This document shows positions 52,389-61,512 of a stretch of DNA of 64,000 nt, piece by piece (position 1 is the first letter of the stretch; each line of letters begins with the position of its first letter). Origin of the DNA: Paenibacillus_AB sp036577625 (GTDB taxonomy: Bacteria; Bacillota; Bacilli; Paenibacillales; NBRC-103111); contig NZ_JARBDC010000007.1 of the NCBI RefSeq assembly GCF_036577625.1, forward strand, positions 62,001 to 126,000, in the 5' to 3' direction. The notes under the pieces are model-generated. The model ran no database searches, was not told where the DNA came from, and worked only from the letters and a program-made list of their open reading frames with translations. The position numbers were made by a program, and so were the translations under genes.

Positions 52389-53633
52389 TTGGACATCCAT
52401 GCGCATTGGAAACGGAACGTTACCCTCTTTTTGGCCAGCCAGACGGTATCGCTCTTCGGATCGTCTTTGGTCCAATACGCCATGATGTGGTATATTACGC
52501 TGAACACGCAATCGGGCGTCATGATGACGGTCGCCATCGTTTGCGGCTTTTTGCCGACCTTCTTCCTGTCCCCGTTCGCCGGGGTTTGGGCGGACCGCTA
52601 CAACCGGAAACTGCTGATCATCGCCGCGGATTCGACGATCGCTTTGTCGACGCTGCTGCTCGCGATCCTGTTTCTGGCCGGCTACGACGCGCTGTGGCCG
52701 CTCTTCGTCATGTCGGCCATACGCGCGCTCGGGGCGGGCGTCCAAACGCCGGCGGTCGGCGCTTTTCTGCCGCAGCTCGTGCCGGAGGACAAGCTGACCC
52801 GGGTGAACGCGGCGTACGGCAGCGTCCAGTCGCTGACGATGCTCGTATCGCCGATGCTGAGCGGCGCGCTGCTTACGATGGCGTCGATCGAATCGATCTT
52901 TTTCATCGATGTCGTCACGGCGGCGATCGCGGTTTCGATGCTGCTGCTGTTTTTGCGGGTGCCGGCGCACGCCAAAGCGCGGGACAAGCAGAAAATCGGC
53001 TATTTCGGCGACATGCGCGAAGGGTTCGCCTATATTCGCGATCATGAATACGTGAAGACGTTTTTCGTCTTCATCGCCGTCTTCATGGTGCTCGCCGCTC
53101 CGGTCGCCTTTCTGACGCCGCTGCAGGTAACGCGCAGCTTCGGCAGCGACATCTGGCGGCTGACCGCGATCGAAATGACGTTTTCGATCGGCATGATGGC
53201 GGGCGGCATCGCGATGGCGTCGTGGGGCGGCTTCCGAAACAAAATGCATACGATGGTGCTCGCCACGTTCGTGATGGGAGCCGGCACGTTCGCGCTCGGC
53301 GTCATTCCGAATTTCTGGATCTATTTGCTCGTCATGGCGATCATCGGGGTCGCGATGCCGGTGTTCAATACGCCGTCCACCGTATTGCTGCAGCAAAAAG
53401 TGGAGGAAAACTATTTGGGCCGGGTATTCGGCGTCTTCGCGATGATTTCGAGCAGCATGATGCCGCTCGGCATGCTCGTGTTCGGTCCGATCGCCGACGT
53501 CGTTCGGGTCGAATGGCTGCTGGTCGGGACCGGCTTGCTGCTTGTTGCGCAAAGCTTCATGATGCTGGGCAACAAAGCGCTGATCGCGGCCGGCCGTCCC
53601 GAGCCCGCAAAGGAGGAGAGGGCGGATGGTTGA
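52389..53633 (+). CDS. MFS transporter (MFS_3/enterobactin-exporter-like)
   Basis: 414 residues, TTG start nine bases after AAGGAG. About 12 membrane segments; motif A AGVWADRYNRKLLIIAAD follows helix 2, and PAVGAFLPQLVPEDKLTRVN plus GPIADVVRVEWLLVGTGLLL match the MFS_3 subfamily of small-molecule exporters. The next gene starts inside its end, giving a two-gene unit with a nucleotidyltransferase-like protein: a possible resistance pair. Confidence 0.9.
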   Translation: MDIHAHWKRNVTLFLASQTVSLFGSSLVQYAMMWYITLNTQSGVMMTVAIVCGFLPTFFLSPFAGVWADRYNRKLLIIAADSTIALSTLLLAILFLAGYDALWPLFVMSAIRALGAGVQTPAVGAFLPQLVPEDKLTRVNAAYGSVQSLTMLVSPMLSGALLTMASIESIFFIDVVTAAIAVSMLLLFLRVPAHAKARDKQKIGYFGDMREGFAYIRDHEYVKTFFVFIAVFMVLAAPVAFLTPLQVTRSFGSDIWRLTAIEMTFSIGMMAGGIAMASWGGFRNKMHTMVLATFVMGAGTFALGVIPNFWIYLLVMAIIGVAMPVFNTPSTVLLQQKVEENYLGRVFGVFAMISSSMMPLGMLVFGPIADVVRVEWLLVGTGLLLVAQSFMMLGNKALIAAGRPEPAKEERADG

Positions 53634-54462
53634 ATCGAAGCCGCAGCGTTGGCCGGATTGCGACGCGGATCTGAAACGGTTTGTCGACCATCTGGTCGAT
53701 CGGCTCGCCGGCGAACTGGAGCGCCGGTTGACGGGCGTTTATCTCCACGGCTCGCTCGCCATGGGCAGCTATTATCGGCCCAAAAGCGATATCGACCTGA
53801 TCGTCGTCGTGGACGGCAAGCTGCCTTCCGAGCTGGCCGAATCGGTCGGTATATCGATCGCGAATGCGGCCGCCGGGAGGCCGACGTTGGGCGGCGTCGA
53901 GCTGAGCGCGATTACGGCCGATACGGCCAAGCGCGTGCCGGCGCCGATACCGTTCGAAATTCATTACAGCCCGTCGTGGCATGAGCGAATTCTGAACCGC
54001 GAAGTGGACTATAGCCGGGAGCGTACCGATCCGGACTTGTTTTCGAACCTCACGTATGTCGTACAGCGCGGCGTATGTGTATACGGCGAACCGATTGCGG
54101 ACGTTTTCGGGCAGGTCGACTGGAAGCATTTTATGGAATCGGTGCTGGACGATTTCAACTGGATTTTGGAAGACGAGCATCTCGTGGAAACGCCGTTCTA
54201 CGGCGTTCTGAACGTTTGCCGCGTGCTCCGGCTGCTCGCCGAGAACGACCGGTCGGTCCAAAGCAAGGACGAAGGCGGCGAGTGGGGGCTCGGCGCTTTG
54301 CCGGCGGAGCATCGTCCGTTGATCCGGCGGGCGCTCGACGTTTACCGTTCTCCGGTTGCGGTGACGGAGGAGCGGCGAAGGACGGGCGGGCTGGAGTGGG
54401 ACCGGGCGGCGCTTCTCGCCTTCCGGGACTTCGCCCGATCGGAAATGCGAAAGCATCGGTAA
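53626..54462 (+). CDS. Aminoglycoside nucleotidyltransferase-like protein (ANT family with DUF4111)
   Basis: 278 residues; overlaps the MFS gene by eight bases. The nucleotidyltransferase core is clear: LTGVYLHGSLAMGSYYRPKS followed by DIDLIVVV supplies the GS motif and the catalytic Asp pair, and a later Glu (PFEIHYS) completes the metal site. The C-terminal part is the helical DUF4111 domain found in ANT(3'')/ANT(9) enzymes (VLNVCRVLRLLAEN). Family members adenylylate streptomycin or spectinomycin; many chromosomal homologues have unknown substrates. Confidence 0.85.
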   Translation: MVESKPQRWPDCDADLKRFVDHLVDRLAGELERRLTGVYLHGSLAMGSYYRPKSDIDLIVVVDGKLPSELAESVGISIANAAAGRPTLGGVELSAITADTAKRVPAPIPFEIHYSPSWHERILNREVDYSRERTDPDLFSNLTYVVQRGVCVYGEPIADVFGQVDWKHFMESVLDDFNWILEDEHLVETPFYGVLNVCRVLRLLAENDRSVQSKDEGGEWGLGALPAEHRPLIRRALDVYRSPVAVTEERRRTGGLEWDRAALLAFRDFARSEMRKHR

Positions 54463-54494
54463 CGGATTGCGAGTTCGGCGCTCCCACAGTTTTC

Positions 54495-54692
54495 ATGACG
54501 GCCGGTTGCCGCCGGCATGAACGTTCGCTGCGCCCGGCCGCGGCGGACGTCCCCGCAATGGACGCCGGTGTGGCGAGCGAGAAGGTCGATGCGTTCCTTG
54601 CGGCATCGCGAACCGGAGACTTTGAGAAACTCCTTGCGGTATTGGACCCGAATGGTACTCCGAAACGATCCTGCATTCCGAAATCGAAATGA
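54495..54692 (+). pseudogene. Tail fragment of an SigJ-type ECF sigma factor (SnoaL-like)
   Basis: The frame reads ...SEKVDAFLAASRTGDFEKLL AVLDPN, the linker and start of the SnoaL-like domain that follows region 4 in SigJ-type sigma factors, and then stops. Region 2/4 and the rest of the SnoaL domain are absent. From 54463 to 54939 nothing else but hairpins is seen. Confidence 0.55.
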
Positions 54693-54772
54693 TTGCCGAT
54701 CCGGCACGACTTCGCCGGCACGACTTGGCGATTTTGAACGACTGGTAGGGGGCGGGGTCAAAATCGAATCGA

Positions 54773-54818
54773 GCAAAAAAACGCACGGTCCCGGTCGCAG
54801 GACAATGCGTTTTTTTGC
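54773..54818 (+). terminator. Terminator-like hairpin
   Basis: GCAAAAAAACGCA/TGCGTTTTTTTGC, 13-bp perfect stem with a 20-base loop, flanked by A and T runs so it can act in both directions. Confidence 0.75.
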
Positions 54819-54870
54819 TTTATCGGTATAGGATTTCACTGCATAGCTCTCCACAGGATTTGCCGCAAAC

Positions 54871-54903
54871 AAGCCGGCGCGGGTGCGAATTCGGCGCCGG
54901 CTT
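54871..54903 (-). terminator. Terminator after yjcZ
   Basis: AAGCCGGCGC/GCGCCGGCTT, 10-bp perfect stem with a 13-base loop, followed on the minus strand by GTTTGC; it lies 36 bases after the yjcZ stop. Confidence 0.65.
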
Positions 54904-54939
54904 GCAGCCGCGGACAGTTATTGCGGTGCCGCCGAGCGA

Positions 54940-55050
54940 TTAATAAACAAACGATCTCGAGACGATAACGAGAAGAATGAAGAGAACGAGGATGACCGCC
55001 GTGCTCGTAAACCAACCGCCTGCTCCGCCAATGCCTCCGATACCGGACAT
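54940..55050 (-). CDS. yjcZ: YjcZ-family sporulation peptide
   Basis: 36 residues, SD AAGGCGGTGA before the ATG. A Gly-rich N-terminus (SGIGGIGGAGGWF) and one membrane segment (STAVILVLFILLVIVSRSF) are the typical YjcZ/SspX-like layout of tiny coat- or membrane-associated peptides in spore formers. It stands alone and is oriented opposite to pepT. Function in the family is poorly known. Confidence 0.85.
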   Translation of the reverse strand: MSGIGGIGGAGGWFTSTAVILVLFILLVIVSRSFVY

Positions 55051-55248
55051 GCAAGTCACCGCCTTAACGTGTTTTTTAACTACACGCTCATTGTATGAGC
55101 GAAAATCCGAACGGTATGGTCGAATGACACGGGCGCTCGAAACGATAAGCGCCCATATTTCCGTCCGGAACGCCGCTGCGGGTTGGGGGAATTCGTTTTC
55201 ATTCCGGCGCTCGTTGCAGTACAATGTTCGTAAAGGAGCTGAAGCGAC

Positions 55249-56487
55249 GTGAAAGAGGAAATGATCAATCGATTTGTGTCCTACGTCCGGGTGGACACCC
55301 AATCCGACGACGCCAGCGAGACGTGCCCGTCGACGCCCGGGCAGCTGACGCTCGCCCGGATGCTGGTCGAGGAGCTGAATGCGATCGGCATGGAGGACGT
55401 GACGATGGACGAGAACGGCTACGTGATGGCCACGCTTCCCGCCAATACGGACAAGCCGGTTCCGACGATCGGCTTCCTCGCCCATCTCGATACGGCGACC
55501 GACTTTACCGGCGCGGGCGTCCGGCCGCAAGTCGTCGAGCGTTACGACGGGGGCGACATCGTTCTGAACGCGGAGCGGGGCATCGTGCTGTCGCCGCGGG
55601 ATTTTCCCGAGCTGGCCGGCTACGCGGGCCATACGCTGATTACGACGGACGGGACGACGCTGCTCGGAGCCGACGACAAAGCCGGCATGGCGGAAATTAT
55701 GACCGCGATGGCTTATTTGCTCCGGCATCCGGAGGTAAAGCGCGGAAAAGTGCGCGTCGCCTTTACGCCGGACGAGGAAATCGGCAGAGGGCCGCACCGT
55801 TTCGACGTGGCCGCCTTCGGTGCGGAGTACGCTTATACGATGGACGGCGGACCGCTCGGCGAGCTGCAGTACGAAAGCTTCAACGCGGCGGCCGCGCGCA
55901 TTACGTGCAAAGGGAAAAATGTTCACCCGGGCACGGCCAAAGGCAAAATGATCAACTCCGCCAAAATCGCCGTCGCCGTCCAAAACCGGCTGCCCGCGGC
56001 CGAAGCGCCCGAGCATACGGAAGGCTACGAAGGCTTCTTTCACCTCACTTCCATCCAAGGCAACGTGGAGGAGACGAAGCTGAACTATATTATCCGCGAC
56101 TTCGACCGCGACCGGTTCGAAGAACGGAAGGCGGAGCTGGCGCGCATCGTCAAGGAGCTGCAGGAGGAATACGGGGAGGAGCGCATCGTGCTGGAGATGC
56201 GGGATCAATATTACAACATGCGCGAAAAAATCGAGCCGGTCATGCACATCGTCGATATCGCCCGCGAGGCGATGACGAGCCTCGGCATCGAGCCGGTCGT
56301 GCGGCCGGTCCGCGGCGGAACCGACGGCTCCCAGCTGTCGTACATGGGATTGCCGACGCCGAACTTGTTTACGGGCGGCGAAAACTACCACGGCCGGTAC
56401 GAATACGTGTCCGTCGACAATATGGTGAAGGCGACGAACGTTATATTGGAAATCGTCAAGCGGTTCGAGCGCTCGGCGAAGGCGTAG
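55249..56487 (+). CDS. pepT: Peptidase T (tripeptide aminopeptidase)
   Basis: 412 residues, GTG start after AAAGGAG. The two-zinc M20 site is complete: H79 and D81 in HLDTATDF, D142 in LLGADDKAGMAE, E176/E177 in TPDEEIGRG, D199 in YTMDGGPLG and a His in GGENYHGRYEY near residue 382. The pattern VDTQSDDASETCPSTPGQ is specific for PepT, which releases the N-terminal residue from tripeptides in the cytosol. Length is normal. Confidence 0.96.
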   Translation: MKEEMINRFVSYVRVDTQSDDASETCPSTPGQLTLARMLVEELNAIGMEDVTMDENGYVMATLPANTDKPVPTIGFLAHLDTATDFTGAGVRPQVVERYDGGDIVLNAERGIVLSPRDFPELAGYAGHTLITTDGTTLLGADDKAGMAEIMTAMAYLLRHPEVKRGKVRVAFTPDEEIGRGPHRFDVAAFGAEYAYTMDGGPLGELQYESFNAAAARITCKGKNVHPGTAKGKMINSAKIAVAVQNRLPAAEAPEHTEGYEGFFHLTSIQGNVEETKLNYIIRDFDRDRFEERKAELARIVKELQEEYGEERIVLEMRDQYYNMREKIEPVMHIVDIAREAMTSLGIEPVVRPVRGGTDGSQLSYMGLPTPNLFTGGENYHGRYEYVSVDNMVKATNVILEIVKRFERSAKA

Positions 56488-56545
56488 CGGTTCGAGGCGA
56501 GGCGGGTGGGATCGGACGAATCGAAACCGATGAGGAGCGATATGC

Positions 56546-57496
56546 ATGTCGATGCCGCTATTGTTCGGCCCTTACGGCAGCGCCAAGCTGCCGGGCGATG
56601 TGAAAGATTTCGGCGTGAACGCCGTATGGTTTCACGGCTTTCAGGAGCAAGCGTTCGAGGATTGCGCATTGCTTGCGCTGGAGGCGTGCGTCGAGTTCAA
56701 GACGTTTCGCGCCGATTTCGGGAAGCGTCCGGAGCTCGTCCCGATCGGCGCGGACGGCAAGCCGATCCGCTACGGGCGGCTCGTGCAGGGCGTCTGCTTG
56801 TCGCAAACGGATTATTTGGCCGAAATCGAGGAGCAACTCCTCGACGGCTTGAATCGTTTCCGGCCGAGGGGCGTTTGGCTCGATTATTTGACCTATGCCG
56901 GCTGGTTCGAAACGCCGGAGCCGGATTTGCAGGACAGCTGCTTTTGTCCGCGCTGCGTGGACGATTTTTGCCGGACCGCGAATATCGACGCCGACTCCCC
57001 CGAGCGTATTTCGGCCGAGTACGCGGAGGAGTGGAAAGCGCACAAATGCCGGAAGGTGGCCGGCTTCGCCCTGCGCTATGCGACGCTGATCAAGGACAGG
57101 CTCCCGGACTGCATCGTCGGCGCGTACATGTGTCCGTGGACGCCGGAGCAGTTCGACGGGGCGCTTACCCGCATATTCGCGCAGGATTACGGGATGCTGG
57201 CGGAAGCGATCGACGTGTTCACGCCGCTCATTTATTGCCGGAAGAGCGGCAAAGGGCCCGGCTGGGGACGCGAGTGGCTCGAGCGTTCGCACGAATTCGT
57301 TCCCTCCGGCAAAAGCGTGCAGCTGATTCTCGACGTGCTCGATTTTCCCGAATCGCTGACGGAAACGGCGGCATCCGCCGTGCCTTCGCAGGGGATTCAG
57401 CTGTACGCGGGCGCGACGCTGTTTCAGGATGCGGACGCCGCCGCCGTTTTTCGGAGGGCGGTCGACGCGATTCGCGCGCAAGCCGCTCGGGGTTAG
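56546..57496 (+). CDS. Glycoside-hydrolase-like TIM-barrel protein
   Basis: 316 residues; AGGAGCG before the ATG. YGSAKLPGDVKDFGVNAVWF, ELVPIGADGKPIRYGRLVQG, RPRGVWLDYLTYAGWFETPE and CFCPRCVDDFC are features of barrel proteins related to the GHL (hypothetical glycosidase-like) families. An Asp in WLDY stands where catalytic carboxylates occur. No signal peptide, so it acts in the cytosol. Substrate unknown. It follows pepT by about 60 bases and may share its transcript. Confidence 0.65.
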   Translation: MSMPLLFGPYGSAKLPGDVKDFGVNAVWFHGFQEQAFEDCALLALEACVEFKTFRADFGKRPELVPIGADGKPIRYGRLVQGVCLSQTDYLAEIEEQLLDGLNRFRPRGVWLDYLTYAGWFETPEPDLQDSCFCPRCVDDFCRTANIDADSPERISAEYAEEWKAHKCRKVAGFALRYATLIKDRLPDCIVGAYMCPWTPEQFDGALTRIFAQDYGMLAEAIDVFTPLIYCRKSGKGPGWGREWLERSHEFVPSGKSVQLILDVLDFPESLTETAASAVPSQGIQLYAGATLFQDADAAAVFRRAVDAIRAQAARG

Positions 57497-57528
57497 CCGG
57501 GATCGTGTGCGAAAGAGCGCGATCCCGG
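57497..57528 (+). other. Hairpin after the glycosidase-like gene
   Basis: CCGGGATCG/CGATCCCGG, 9-bp perfect stem with a 14-base loop but no T run. The segment GTGCGMGAAAGAGCGC is repeated nearby (about 57507 and 57557). Confidence 0.5.
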
Positions 57529-57624
57529 CGGCGGAGCCGGCGCAAGCGCGGTGATAGTGCGCGAAAGAGCGCTATGTGCGCGTGCACGGGTCGTCGAGCG
57601 ATATCCGCGGCCGAGCTTGCAATG

Positions 57625-57662
57625 AAACACCCCCGATCCACTGAAGTGGACCGGGGGTGTTT
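57625..57662. terminator. Bidirectional terminator between the glycosidase-like gene and katA
   Basis: A 17-bp stem with one mismatch (AAACACCCCCG plus TCCACT against AGTGGA plus CGGGGGTGTTT) and a 2-base loop, 11 bases after the katA stop. Confidence 0.88.
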
Positions 57663-57673
57663 CGGCTTGCCGC

Positions 57674-59128
57674 TTATTGCGGTACGGGAAGGCCGAGACC
57701 TTCCGCGACGCGCCGGCCGTAATCCGGATCGGCCTTATAGAAATGCGCGATTTGGCGCAGCTTGATTTCGTCCTTCTCGACCGGCTTCATCGCGGCGACG
57801 ATGTTGCGCACGAGACGGGCACGTTCGTCTTCGGACAGGAGGCGGTACAGGTCGCCCGGCTGCGTATAGTGATCGTCGTGGTCGTACGCAACGCTGTCGG
57901 CCGAGCCCGATACCGGGTACGGCGACGTTTTGTGCTCGGGCGATTGCTTCGGTCCGCCGTAGCTGTTCGGCTCGTAGTAGACGGAGCCGCCGCCGTTGCC
58001 GTCGAAGCGCATGGAGCCGTCGCGCTGGTAGTTGTTCACTTCCGCCTTCGGCCGGTTGATCGGCAGCGCGTTATGGTTCGCGCCGACCCGGTAGCGATGC
58101 GCGTCGGAGTAAGCGAACAGACGGCCCTGCAGCATTTTGTCCGGGGACGCTTCGATGCCCGGAACGAACGAGCCCGGCGAAAACGTCGCCTGCTCGACCT
58201 CGGCGAAATAGTTATCCGGGTTCCGGTCAAGCACCATCCGTCCGACCTCGATGAGCGGGTAGTCTTTCTGCGACCAAACCTTCGTCACGTCGAACGGATC
58301 GAAGCGGTACGTGTCGGCGTCTTCAATCGGCATGATTTGCACGCACAGCTTCCACGACGGATAGTCGCCGCCGGCGATGGCGTTGAACAAATCTTCGGTG
58401 TGGTAGTCCGGGTTTTCGCCCGCGAGCTTGGCGGCGAGATCGACGTCCAGGTTTCGGATGCCCTGCTCCGTCTTGAAATGATATTTCACCCAAACCGCCC
58501 GACCTTCGGCGTTCACCCATTTGAACGTATGGCTGCCGAAGCCGTGCATATGCCGATATGTGGCCGGGATGCCGCGGTCGGACATCAGAATCGTAACCTG
58601 GTGCAGCGATTCCGGCGACAGCGACCAGAAGTCCCAAACGGCGTTCGGGTTTTTCAGATGCGTTTGCGGATGACGTTTCTGCGTATGAATGAAGTCCGGA
58701 AATTTGATCGCGTCGCGAATAAAGAAAACGGGCGTATTGTTGCCGACCAGATCGTAATTGCCTTCTTCCGTGTAAAACTTGACGGCGAACCCGCGCGGAT
58801 CGCGCACCGTATCGGCGGAGCCGAGCTCGCCGGCGACCGTGGAAAACCGGACGAACAGCGGCGTCCGTTTGCCGACCTCCGACAAGAAGGCGGCTTTCGT
58901 ATACTTCGTCAAATCGTTCGTCACTTCGAAGTAGCCGTGCGCCCCGGCGCCTTTCGCGTGCACGACGCGTTCGGGGACGCGTTCCCGGTTGAAGTGCGCG
59001 AGCTTTTCCAGCAGATGGACGTCCTGGATCAAAGTCGGACCGCGCGCGCCGGCCGTCATCGAATTTTGGTTGTCGCCTACAGGAGCGCCCCAGCCGGTCG
59101 TCAAACGTTTATCGGAATTCGTACTCAT
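57674..59128 (-). CDS. katA: Monofunctional heme catalase
   Basis: 484 residues from the ATG at 59128 (GAGGTGATTC upstream; an in-frame ATG at 59140 lacks spacing). Catalytic His in RVVHAKGAGAHGYF, Asn in DLVGNNTPVFFIRDA, and the heme-ligand Tyr in RLFAYSDAHRYRVG are present. FVRFSTVAGELGSADTVRD is the standard heme-side segment. Length fits small-subunit (clade 3) catalases, which split hydrogen peroxide. A PerR-like box lies in the promoter region, so induction by peroxide is expected. Confidence 0.96.
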   Translation of the reverse strand: MSTNSDKRLTTGWGAPVGDNQNSMTAGARGPTLIQDVHLLEKLAHFNRERVPERVVHAKGAGAHGYFEVTNDLTKYTKAAFLSEVGKRTPLFVRFSTVAGELGSADTVRDPRGFAVKFYTEEGNYDLVGNNTPVFFIRDAIKFPDFIHTQKRHPQTHLKNPNAVWDFWSLSPESLHQVTILMSDRGIPATYRHMHGFGSHTFKWVNAEGRAVWVKYHFKTEQGIRNLDVDLAAKLAGENPDYHTEDLFNAIAGGDYPSWKLCVQIMPIEDADTYRFDPFDVTKVWSQKDYPLIEVGRMVLDRNPDNYFAEVEQATFSPGSFVPGIEASPDKMLQGRLFAYSDAHRYRVGANHNALPINRPKAEVNNYQRDGSMRFDGNGGGSVYYEPNSYGGPKQSPEHKTSPYPVSGSADSVAYDHDDHYTQPGDLYRLLSEDERARLVRNIVAAMKPVEKDEIKLRQIAHFYKADPDYGRRVAEGLGLPVPQ

Positions 59129-59174
59129 GAATCGAATCACCTCATGAAATAAGTATGATGCTGCTATACGTAAT

Positions 59175-59224
59175 ATGATACCATGTACAATTAAAATATC
59201 AATATTAAATTAAAATAATTATAA
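59175..59224 (-). promoter_or_regulatory. katA promoter with PerR-like box
   Basis: On the minus strand, TTATAATTATTTTAA (59210-59224) matches the PerR consensus TTATAATnATTATAA at all but one defined position. Downstream, TTGATA (59197-59202) and TATCAT (59175-59180) with a 16-base spacer form a likely sigma-A promoter. Confidence 0.75.
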
Positions 59225-59430
59225 ATAATAATAGAATCGTCCGACCACATCCTCGCATACCGCACGGCAAACCGCGACGCTTTGATGCATCCAACGCCGC
59301 GCGGCCGCCCGCCGCCCTGCTTCGCCGATACGCGTTCACGGGCATTGGCGAGAGCCGGAACGCACCGATCCTGAAACTTTCGCGTACTTACGCACGTACA
59401 AGTAGAAAACGTTCAAAGGAGGAATCGCGT

Positions 59431-59613
59431 ATGGGCGGCGGCGGAGTATCGTTCAGTCTGATTTCGCTTTTCAGCTCGTTCGGCATTTTGATTTATTTGG
59501 CATTGATCGGGCTGTCGGTTTATTGTCTCGTGCTGTTCATTCGTCTGGCCCATCGGGGGATCAAGGCGCTGGACCTTTATATTAACGAGAAGCGGGATCA
59601 AAGCCGTTACTAG
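59431..59613 (+). CDS. Small membrane protein
   Basis: 60 residues, strong AAAGGAGG before the ATG. A Gly-rich start (MGGGGVSFSL), one long membrane segment (FGILIYLALIGLSVYCLVLF) and a basic cytosolic tail. Related short proteins are common in Bacillales but I cannot name the family. Stands alone between katA (minus) and the ankyrin gene; 59614-59817 holds nothing but the next SD. Confidence 0.7.
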   Translation: MGGGGVSFSLISLFSSFGILIYLALIGLSVYCLVLFIRLAHRGIKALDLYINEKRDQSRY

Positions 59614-59817
59614 ACTGTATGTGCGGGTAGGCGGCGGCATGACCGAATCGGCGACGCCGGCAGGAAAAAGATATCGCCCTCCCGAACCTTCGAGACAAAT
59701 GCCATTCGTTTCGGAAAAGGGGGGATTCGAGAAGCTTGGGCGGCGCTTGCCGGATTATAATGGGAACGTATCGAAGACAAACAAGCGTGGTTGATACCGG
59801 AACGGAGGCATCGAAAT

Positions 59818-60342
59818 ATGGAGTCCAATTCGCGGATTGACGAACTATTTGCGGCGGCGCAATCGGGAGACGCGGACAAGCTGAAGCAGCTGCTCGAAAT
59901 CGAGCCGGGCCTCGCGAACGAGGAAAACGGCCAAGGACTTACGCCGCTCGGCTATGCGGCGCATTACGGCAACCGGGATGCGGTGCGAGTCCTGCTGGAA
60001 GGCGGCGCGAACGTAAACGCCGTCTCCCATTCGAACGTATCGTACATTCCGTCCAACACGGCGCTGCATGCGGCGATCGCGGGCGAGCGCAGCCTCGATG
60101 TCGTCCGGTTGCTGCTGGAGCGCGGCGCGGACACCCGGCTGTTCGACAGCAACGGACATACGTGCTTGCATGTGGCCGCGTTCCACGACGACAACGTCGA
60201 GCTGATCCGGCTGCTGCTCGAGCATGGCGCGGACGCGAACGCCGCCGCGGGGCAAGGAGGCGAAACGGCGCTGTCCGTCGCCGTCCGGAGAGGAAACGAT
60301 AACGTCGCCGCATTTTTGCGCGAGCGCGGCGCATCGGCATAA
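59818..60342 (+). CDS. Ankyrin-repeat protein
   Basis: 174 residues from the ATG at 59818 (GGAGG upstream; a longer frame from 59791 is less likely). Four to five ankyrin repeats are seen: TPLGYAAHYGNRDAVRVLLE, TALHAAIAGERSLDVVRLLL, TCLHVAAFHDDNVELIRLLL and TALSVAVRRGNDNVAAFLRE. Pure repeat protein with no enzyme domain, so a protein-binding role. It is close to but not in the same orientation as the gerA operon. In some bacteria such proteins sit beside catalases; katA is 700 bases away here. Confidence 0.9.
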   Translation: MESNSRIDELFAAAQSGDADKLKQLLEIEPGLANEENGQGLTPLGYAAHYGNRDAVRVLLEGGANVNAVSHSNVSYIPSNTALHAAIAGERSLDVVRLLLERGADTRLFDSNGHTCLHVAAFHDDNVELIRLLLEHGADANAAAGQGGETALSVAVRRGNDNVAAFLRERGASA

Positions 60343-60398
60343 GCCTGTTCCGGGAGCGGCTTCGAATTGCTTTGCCGAAAATGTCCCGATGGCGCGAT

Positions 60399-61499
60399 TC
60401 ACCTTCTCGGTCCAAGCTTTTTCTTCAAAAACGCTGCCAAAAAGACGATCGTCGTCAAGCCTCCCTCGACGGATAAGGCGACCATCGGAAACCATTTGCT
60501 CAAATATTGGTCGACGAGCGCGGAATGGTGGCGGAACGGCAGCACCGGACTTAAAACGAACAAAACGCCGAAACCGTACAGAGACGCTTTGCGCCATCGT
60601 TCGCCAAGCCATTGCGATACTCCTTCCGCGACCGAAAAGTACAGAGTGGACATCGTAATGAATGTACCGGTTATGAACACAAGCAGCAGCAGCACCTCGA
60701 TGCGTTCGAAAATGACCAGTCTCGTAATTCGCGCGAACGTATAAATCGGATTTTCCAGGCGGGCGGCCATATAAGGCCCCATAACTCCGATGCAGTACAG
60801 CAAATACAACGTCATCAGAGACGAGCCGAGCAACACGGCGAACGTTTTCATCCGAAACGTCCGCTTCGGATTGGCTTGATGCGGCATCAGCATGCCCATC
60901 ATGATGCAGATTCCGAACCAGCTCGCGGAATAGACGGATCCCTTCACGGCGGGACCGAAGCCGTTCTCGAACTGGGGAAGCAAATGGTCCGCACGGAACA
61001 ACGGCAGCGAGGTGGCGAACATGATAATGGAGACGATCAGAATGACCGCGCCGATCAGCTGCGCGAGTCTGGCGATCGTCTCCAGTCCTTTGGACGCCGC
61101 CCATCCCGCGCACAGCGTCATCGTTGTGGAGAACAAAAACCGGGGCGTTTCCGGCATCAGCGTTCGCGCCAAAAAATCGCTGAAAATCCATAAGGACGAA
61201 ACGACCACGCCGACAAAAAACAAGAGGAAGATCGCGCCAACGAGCTTCCCCGCAGCTTTCCCCAGAGCGGCCGACGGGTATTGGACAAGCGATTGTCCGG
61301 GGTAGGCGTTCCCGAGCCAGGCGAGAATGGCGGCCACATAAAGATCGACGGCGGTGCCGATAGCCATCGAGAGCCATAAATCCTGCTTTACCTTGGAAAC
61401 GAGCTGCAGCGGAACGGAAAAAAACGTTAACGACGTAACGGAAACGAAGATGATGAAGAAAAACTGATAGTCGGATATTCGCGTCGCTTTCACCTGCAT
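60399..61499 (-). CDS. gerAB: Spore germination permease subunit, GerAB family
   Basis: 366 residues with ten membrane helices in the amino-acid-permease fold (ISDYQFFFIIFVSVTSLTFF, FFVGVVVSSLWIFSDFLART, MTLYLLYCIGVMGPYM). This subunit binds the small-molecule germinant in GerA-type receptors. It is 13 bases after the GerAC gene in the same minus-strand operon. Length is normal. Confidence 0.92.
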   Translation of the reverse strand: MQVKATRISDYQFFFIIFVSVTSLTFFSVPLQLVSKVKQDLWLSMAIGTAVDLYVAAILAWLGNAYPGQSLVQYPSAALGKAAGKLVGAIFLLFFVGVVVSSLWIFSDFLARTLMPETPRFLFSTTMTLCAGWAASKGLETIARLAQLIGAVILIVSIIMFATSLPLFRADHLLPQFENGFGPAVKGSVYSASWFGICIMMGMLMPHQANPKRTFRMKTFAVLLGSSLMTLYLLYCIGVMGPYMAARLENPIYTFARITRLVIFERIEVLLLLVFITGTFITMSTLYFSVAEGVSQWLGERWRKASLYGFGVLFVLSPVLPFRHHSALVDQYLSKWFPMVALSVEGGLTTIVFLAAFLKKKLGPRR

Positions 61500-61512
61500 T
61501 CAGTCCTTTGCT

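Noticed and set aside
54940..56547. Very long minus-strand open frame opposite pepT
   Set aside because: Antisense shadow caused by high GC; only its last 36 codons, with their own SD, are a real gene (YjcZ type).
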